Assembly: GCF_000025325.1 (NCBI RefSeq)
Contig: NC_013745.1
Location: 248,001 to 312,000 of the forward strand
Source of the DNA: Haloterrigena turkmenica DSM 5511
GTDB taxonomy: Archaea; Halobacteriota; Halobacteria; Halobacteriales; Natrialbaceae
DNA length: 64,000 nucleotides
Direction of reading: 5' to 3'
Below, in pieces: positions 59,530 to 64,000 of this stretch. The stretch's first letter is position 1; each line of letters opens with the position of its first letter. The notes under the pieces are model-generated. The model saw only the letters and a program-made list of their open reading frames with translations, was not told the origin of the DNA and made no database searches. A program made the position numbers and the translations under genes.

Positions 59530-60507
59530 TCAGTCGTCCGCAACGGCCGTTGTGTCATCGTCGTCGGCAGTGAGTTCCTCACGGCTGTCGACGGGCTCAC
59601 TGGGATTCGCCTGATCCAGTTCCGTCGCGGCTCCGAGTTGAGCGTCGGTCGCGTTCGGATCGACGACTCTCGTCTGTCCGCCCTCGGTCGTGATCTCGTC
59701 CTCGAGGTGCAACCGTATCGCTTCCGCGAGGGCGTCCGCCTCGAGCGGCTGGCCGCGCTCCTTGAGGTCCGCTTCGGTCGCGTCGGCGGGGATGTTGAAC
59801 GCTCGTTGCGTGATGATCGGCCCCTGATCGAGATCCGTCGTCACGTAGTGGGCGGTGACGCCGGCGATCCGGACGCCCTCCTCGAGGGCCTGCCGGTAGG
59901 CGGCCGCGCCGGGGAACGCCGGCAGCAGCGAGGGGTGGACGTTGATGATGCGGTCCTCGTAGCGGAAGACGACCTCCGGCGAGAGGATCCGAATGTAGCG
60001 GGCCAGCGCGATGAGGTCGATCTCGTACTCCGCGAGGAGGTCGAGAAGCTCGTCCTCGTCGGGCGTGCCATTCTCGTCGCCGATGTCGTGGAACGGAACG
60101 TCGTATTCGGCCGCGAGCGGGCGGAGCGTGTCGTGGTTTCCGATGACGACCCCGATGTCCGCACCGAGTTCGTCGTTCTCCCAGCGCTCGAGCAGGGCCT
60201 CCAGGCAGTGGCTCTCCTTGGTGACGAGGACGGCGATGGACCGGTCCTCGCAGTTGGACGGGAATCGCACCGTGACGTCGACGCCGAACTCGTCGCCGAG
60301 CGCGTCGAGGTCCTCGCGGAGTTGTTCCCGCGAGACCGACATCTCGGACGCGTCGACCTGCATACCCATCCGAAACGTTCCTTCCCGCACGGCCTGATCC
60401 AGGTCGACAATGTCGACGTCGCGTTCGAACAGCAGCGACGTCACGTCGGCGATGATCTCCGAGTTGTCGTTGCCGACGATCGTGATCTCGGTCCGCTCGC
60501 GGGTCAT
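59530..60507 (-). CDS. purU: Formyltetrahydrofolate deformylase
   Basis: 325 residues from the ATG at 60507 (MTRERTEITIVGNDNSEI). It hydrolyses 10-formyl-tetrahydrofolate to formate and tetrahydrofolate. An N-terminal ACT-like domain (about 5-85) precedes the formyltransferase fold with the catalytic Asn-His in INVHPSLLPAFPG and Asp in TTDLDQGPIITQ. The acidic tail after about residue 285 is a haloarchaeal extension. In a genome fragment that turns betaine methyls into formyl-folate it regenerates free tetrahydrofolate. Confidence 0.93.
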   Translation of the reverse strand: MTRERTEITIVGNDNSEIIADVTSLLFERDVDIVDLDQAVREGTFRMGMQVDASEMSVSREQLREDLDALGDEFGVDVTVRFPSNCEDRSIAVLVTKESHCLEALLERWENDELGADIGVVIGNHDTLRPLAAEYDVPFHDIGDENGTPDEDELLDLLAEYEIDLIALARYIRILSPEVVFRYEDRIINVHPSLLPAFPGAAAYRQALEEGVRIAGVTAHYVTTDLDQGPIITQRAFNIPADATEADLKERGQPLEADALAEAIRLHLEDEITTEGGQTRVVDPNATDAQLGAATELDQANPSEPVDSREELTADDDDTTAVADD

Positions 60508-60795
60508 CGTTCCCACCTCCGAGACCCGTCCTCGGTCGCGGTCGTCGACTGCGCTCGGTCGATCCCGGTGGCGCGTACTGATCGGTCTACCCGGTCCGTC
60601 GCCGCGGCGGACGACGCATACTGTGCTAGTGACATCCACTCTCCTGTTCCCGATCGCCGTTAATGAACCTTGGTTCTCCTGATATCGGTCGAATAGGACG
60701 TGTTTGCCGACCAACTCTTCAAGTCAGATAACAGACAATATGAAAAGCAGCGTGAGAATCGATCGGCGACCGTCTCCGATCGGGACCGAGGGTGA

Positions 60796-62007
60796 TCAGG
60801 CCTCCGTTCGGAGGTAGTCGACGACGGCGGCCGGCTCGTCGTCGAGGCCGCCGCCCTGTGCGAACGTCGGTCCGCCGCCGCCACCGCCGCCGAACGTCGC
60901 CGTGACGTCGTCGACGAGTTCGCTAGCGTCCGTCTCACCGGTCGTACCGACGACCACGAACGCGCTTCCGTTCACGCCGGTCAGCGCAACCACGTCACCG
61001 ATATCGCCCGCGAGCTCCCGCACGCGGTCTGACACGTCGTTGGGACCGATGCCGTCGATATCGAGCTCGCCGACGACCCACTCCTTGCCGTCCTTCGAGA
61101 CGGTGTCGTCGCCCAACGACTCGAGGCGTTCCTCGAGCAGGCGGTCGCGCAGGGCGTCGACCTCCGCCTCGAGGGTCGCGTTCTCTTCAACGACGGCGGT
61201 CGCTCGCTCCGGAAGTTCCTCGACGCTCGTCTCCAGCGTCCGGGCGGCGCGAGTCGCGGCTCGCGTCTCGTCGAGTTGCGCGCGAACGGCGGTCGGGCCG
61301 ACCGCGTACTCGACGCGTACGAGGCCCGATCCGGGGTTGGACACCTCGAGGACCTTGACGGGTCCGATCTCGACGGTGTTTTCGACGTGCGTCCCGCCGC
61401 AGGCGGCGATGTCCCAGTCGTCGATCTCGACGACGCGGACGGTATCAGTCGTCTCGGCCGCGCCGGTTTCGTTGAAGACGATCTCGTCGCGGTCCCGCGC
61501 CTGCGCTGCATCCATCTCCCGCCAGGAGACGTCTCTTGACTCCCAGACGACCTCGTTGACCATCCGCTGGAGGGTGAGCGCGTTCACCTCGTCCGGGTCG
61601 CGATCGGTCTCGAAGTCGATGCGGCCCTTCTCCGCGTCGATGTCGAACCCGCCGTAACCGTGGTCGTCGAACAGTTCGCGACCGGCGCCGTACAGCACGT
61701 GACTGGCGGTGTGCGCTCGCATACAGTAGGTCCGAAACTCGTCGTCGATCGAGCCGGTCACGTCGTCGCCCGTCTCGAAGTCGGGCGCCGTCGCTAGTGT
61801 GTGAACGGTCTCGCCGTCGCGCGTCTGCACGTCGACGACGTCGATCCCGTTCAGCGTCCCGCGATCGGCCGGTTGGCCGCCGCCTTCGGCGTAGAAGTAC
61901 GTTTCCTCGAGCCGGACGTTGGTCCCATCGACCGACCGTACCGTCGCCTCGAACTCCGTCACGTACGGCTCGTCCGGTGCGCGATTACCTGTCGATTCAG
62001 AAGCCAT
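60796..62007 (-). CDS. alaX: Alanyl-tRNA editing protein AlaX (long form with DHHA1 domain)
   Basis: 403 residues from the ATG at 62007 (MASESTGNRAPDEP). It clears serine or glycine wrongly attached to alanine tRNA. The editing domain has the zinc motifs HTASHV and CGGTH, plus ETYFYAEGGGQPADRG at the N-terminus. A coiled coil (about 255-300) and a C-terminal DHHA1/C-Ala-like domain with a glycine-rich loop (TFGGGGGGGPTFAQGGG) follow, so this is the long AlaX form. It is separate from the synthetase, as no aminoacylation motifs are present. It is divergent from folC-folP. Confidence 0.93.
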   Translation of the reverse strand: MASESTGNRAPDEPYVTEFEATVRSVDGTNVRLEETYFYAEGGGQPADRGTLNGIDVVDVQTRDGETVHTLATAPDFETGDDVTGSIDDEFRTYCMRAHTASHVLYGAGRELFDDHGYGGFDIDAEKGRIDFETDRDPDEVNALTLQRMVNEVVWESRDVSWREMDAAQARDRDEIVFNETGAAETTDTVRVVEIDDWDIAACGGTHVENTVEIGPVKVLEVSNPGSGLVRVEYAVGPTAVRAQLDETRAATRAARTLETSVEELPERATAVVEENATLEAEVDALRDRLLEERLESLGDDTVSKDGKEWVVGELDIDGIGPNDVSDRVRELAGDIGDVVALTGVNGSAFVVVGTTGETDASELVDDVTATFGGGGGGGPTFAQGGGLDDEPAAVVDYLRTEA

Positions 62008-62015
62008 TGTGCTGA

Positions 62016-64000
<1,985 letters not shown>

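Noticed and set aside
59356-60663. 435-residue plus-strand frame
   Set aside because: Antisense shadow of purU and its upstream region.

Overview
The window is a piece of a halophilic archaeal chromosome (class Halobacteria). The proteins are strongly acidic. Secreted proteins carry twin-arginine signals. Promoters are archaeal TATA boxes about 27 bases before (mostly leaderless) start codons. Two Shine-Dalgarno sites match the haloarchaeal 16S tail. Several families are typical of haloarchaea: the short HpcH-like malate synthase, a FolC-FolP fusion and DUF7344-type regulators. Coding regions are GC-rich, while the gaps holding insertion-sequence remains are AT-richer. The genus cannot be told from the sequence.

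Region 1 (1-15657) reads as a galactomannan utilisation locus: a Dpp/Opp-type ABC importer (binding lipoprotein, permease, second permease cut by the window edge), a Gfo/Idh/MocA dehydrogenase, an IclR regulator, a UspA protein, a cytoplasmic GH2 beta-mannosidase, mannonate dehydratase UxuA, two Tat-exported GH5 enzymes (one with a C-terminal CBM35-like module) and a Tat-exported GH27 alpha-galactosidase. The inferred route is mannan cleavage outside, oligosaccharide import, hydrolysis to mannose, oxidation to mannonate, and dehydration to 2-keto-3-deoxygluconate.

Region 2 (15658-27400) is a decay zone. It has an integrase remnant, a full-length but mutated IS6-family element, a type 2 IPP isomerase gene with an early in-frame stop, a twice-frameshifted saccharopine-dehydrogenase-like gene and a second IS6 relic. 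Intact genes among these are an EamA transporter, a UspA protein, a GH105-type hydrolase, aroE and a small unknown gene.

Region 3 (27401-41152) is centred on lactate and C2/C3 acids: an FAH-family hydrolase, L-lactate permease, LutC, a LutB-LutA fusion, a 996-residue FAD/Fe-S/CCG D-2-hydroxyacid dehydrogenase, a glyoxalase-like VOC protein, an IclR regulator and malate synthase. It ends in a third IS6 relic carrying a 106-base hairpin-rich insertion.

Region 4 (41183-64000) looks like a glycine-betaine and one-carbon island. It has a GbcA-like Rieske oxygenase, a BCCT transporter, a DMGDH/sarcosine-dehydrogenase-like FAD-GcvT fusion, FolD, PurU, GlyA (interrupted by a TAA), IlvA, RidA, PabB-PabA and FolC-FolP. 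Betaine methyl groups would go to tetrahydrofolate and leave as formate, and glycine would become serine and then pyruvate. Folate synthesis genes sit in the same stretch. An AstE/ASPA-family protein, a creatininase-family protein, AlaX and two regulators lie among them.

No rRNA, tRNA, CRISPR array or replication origin was seen.
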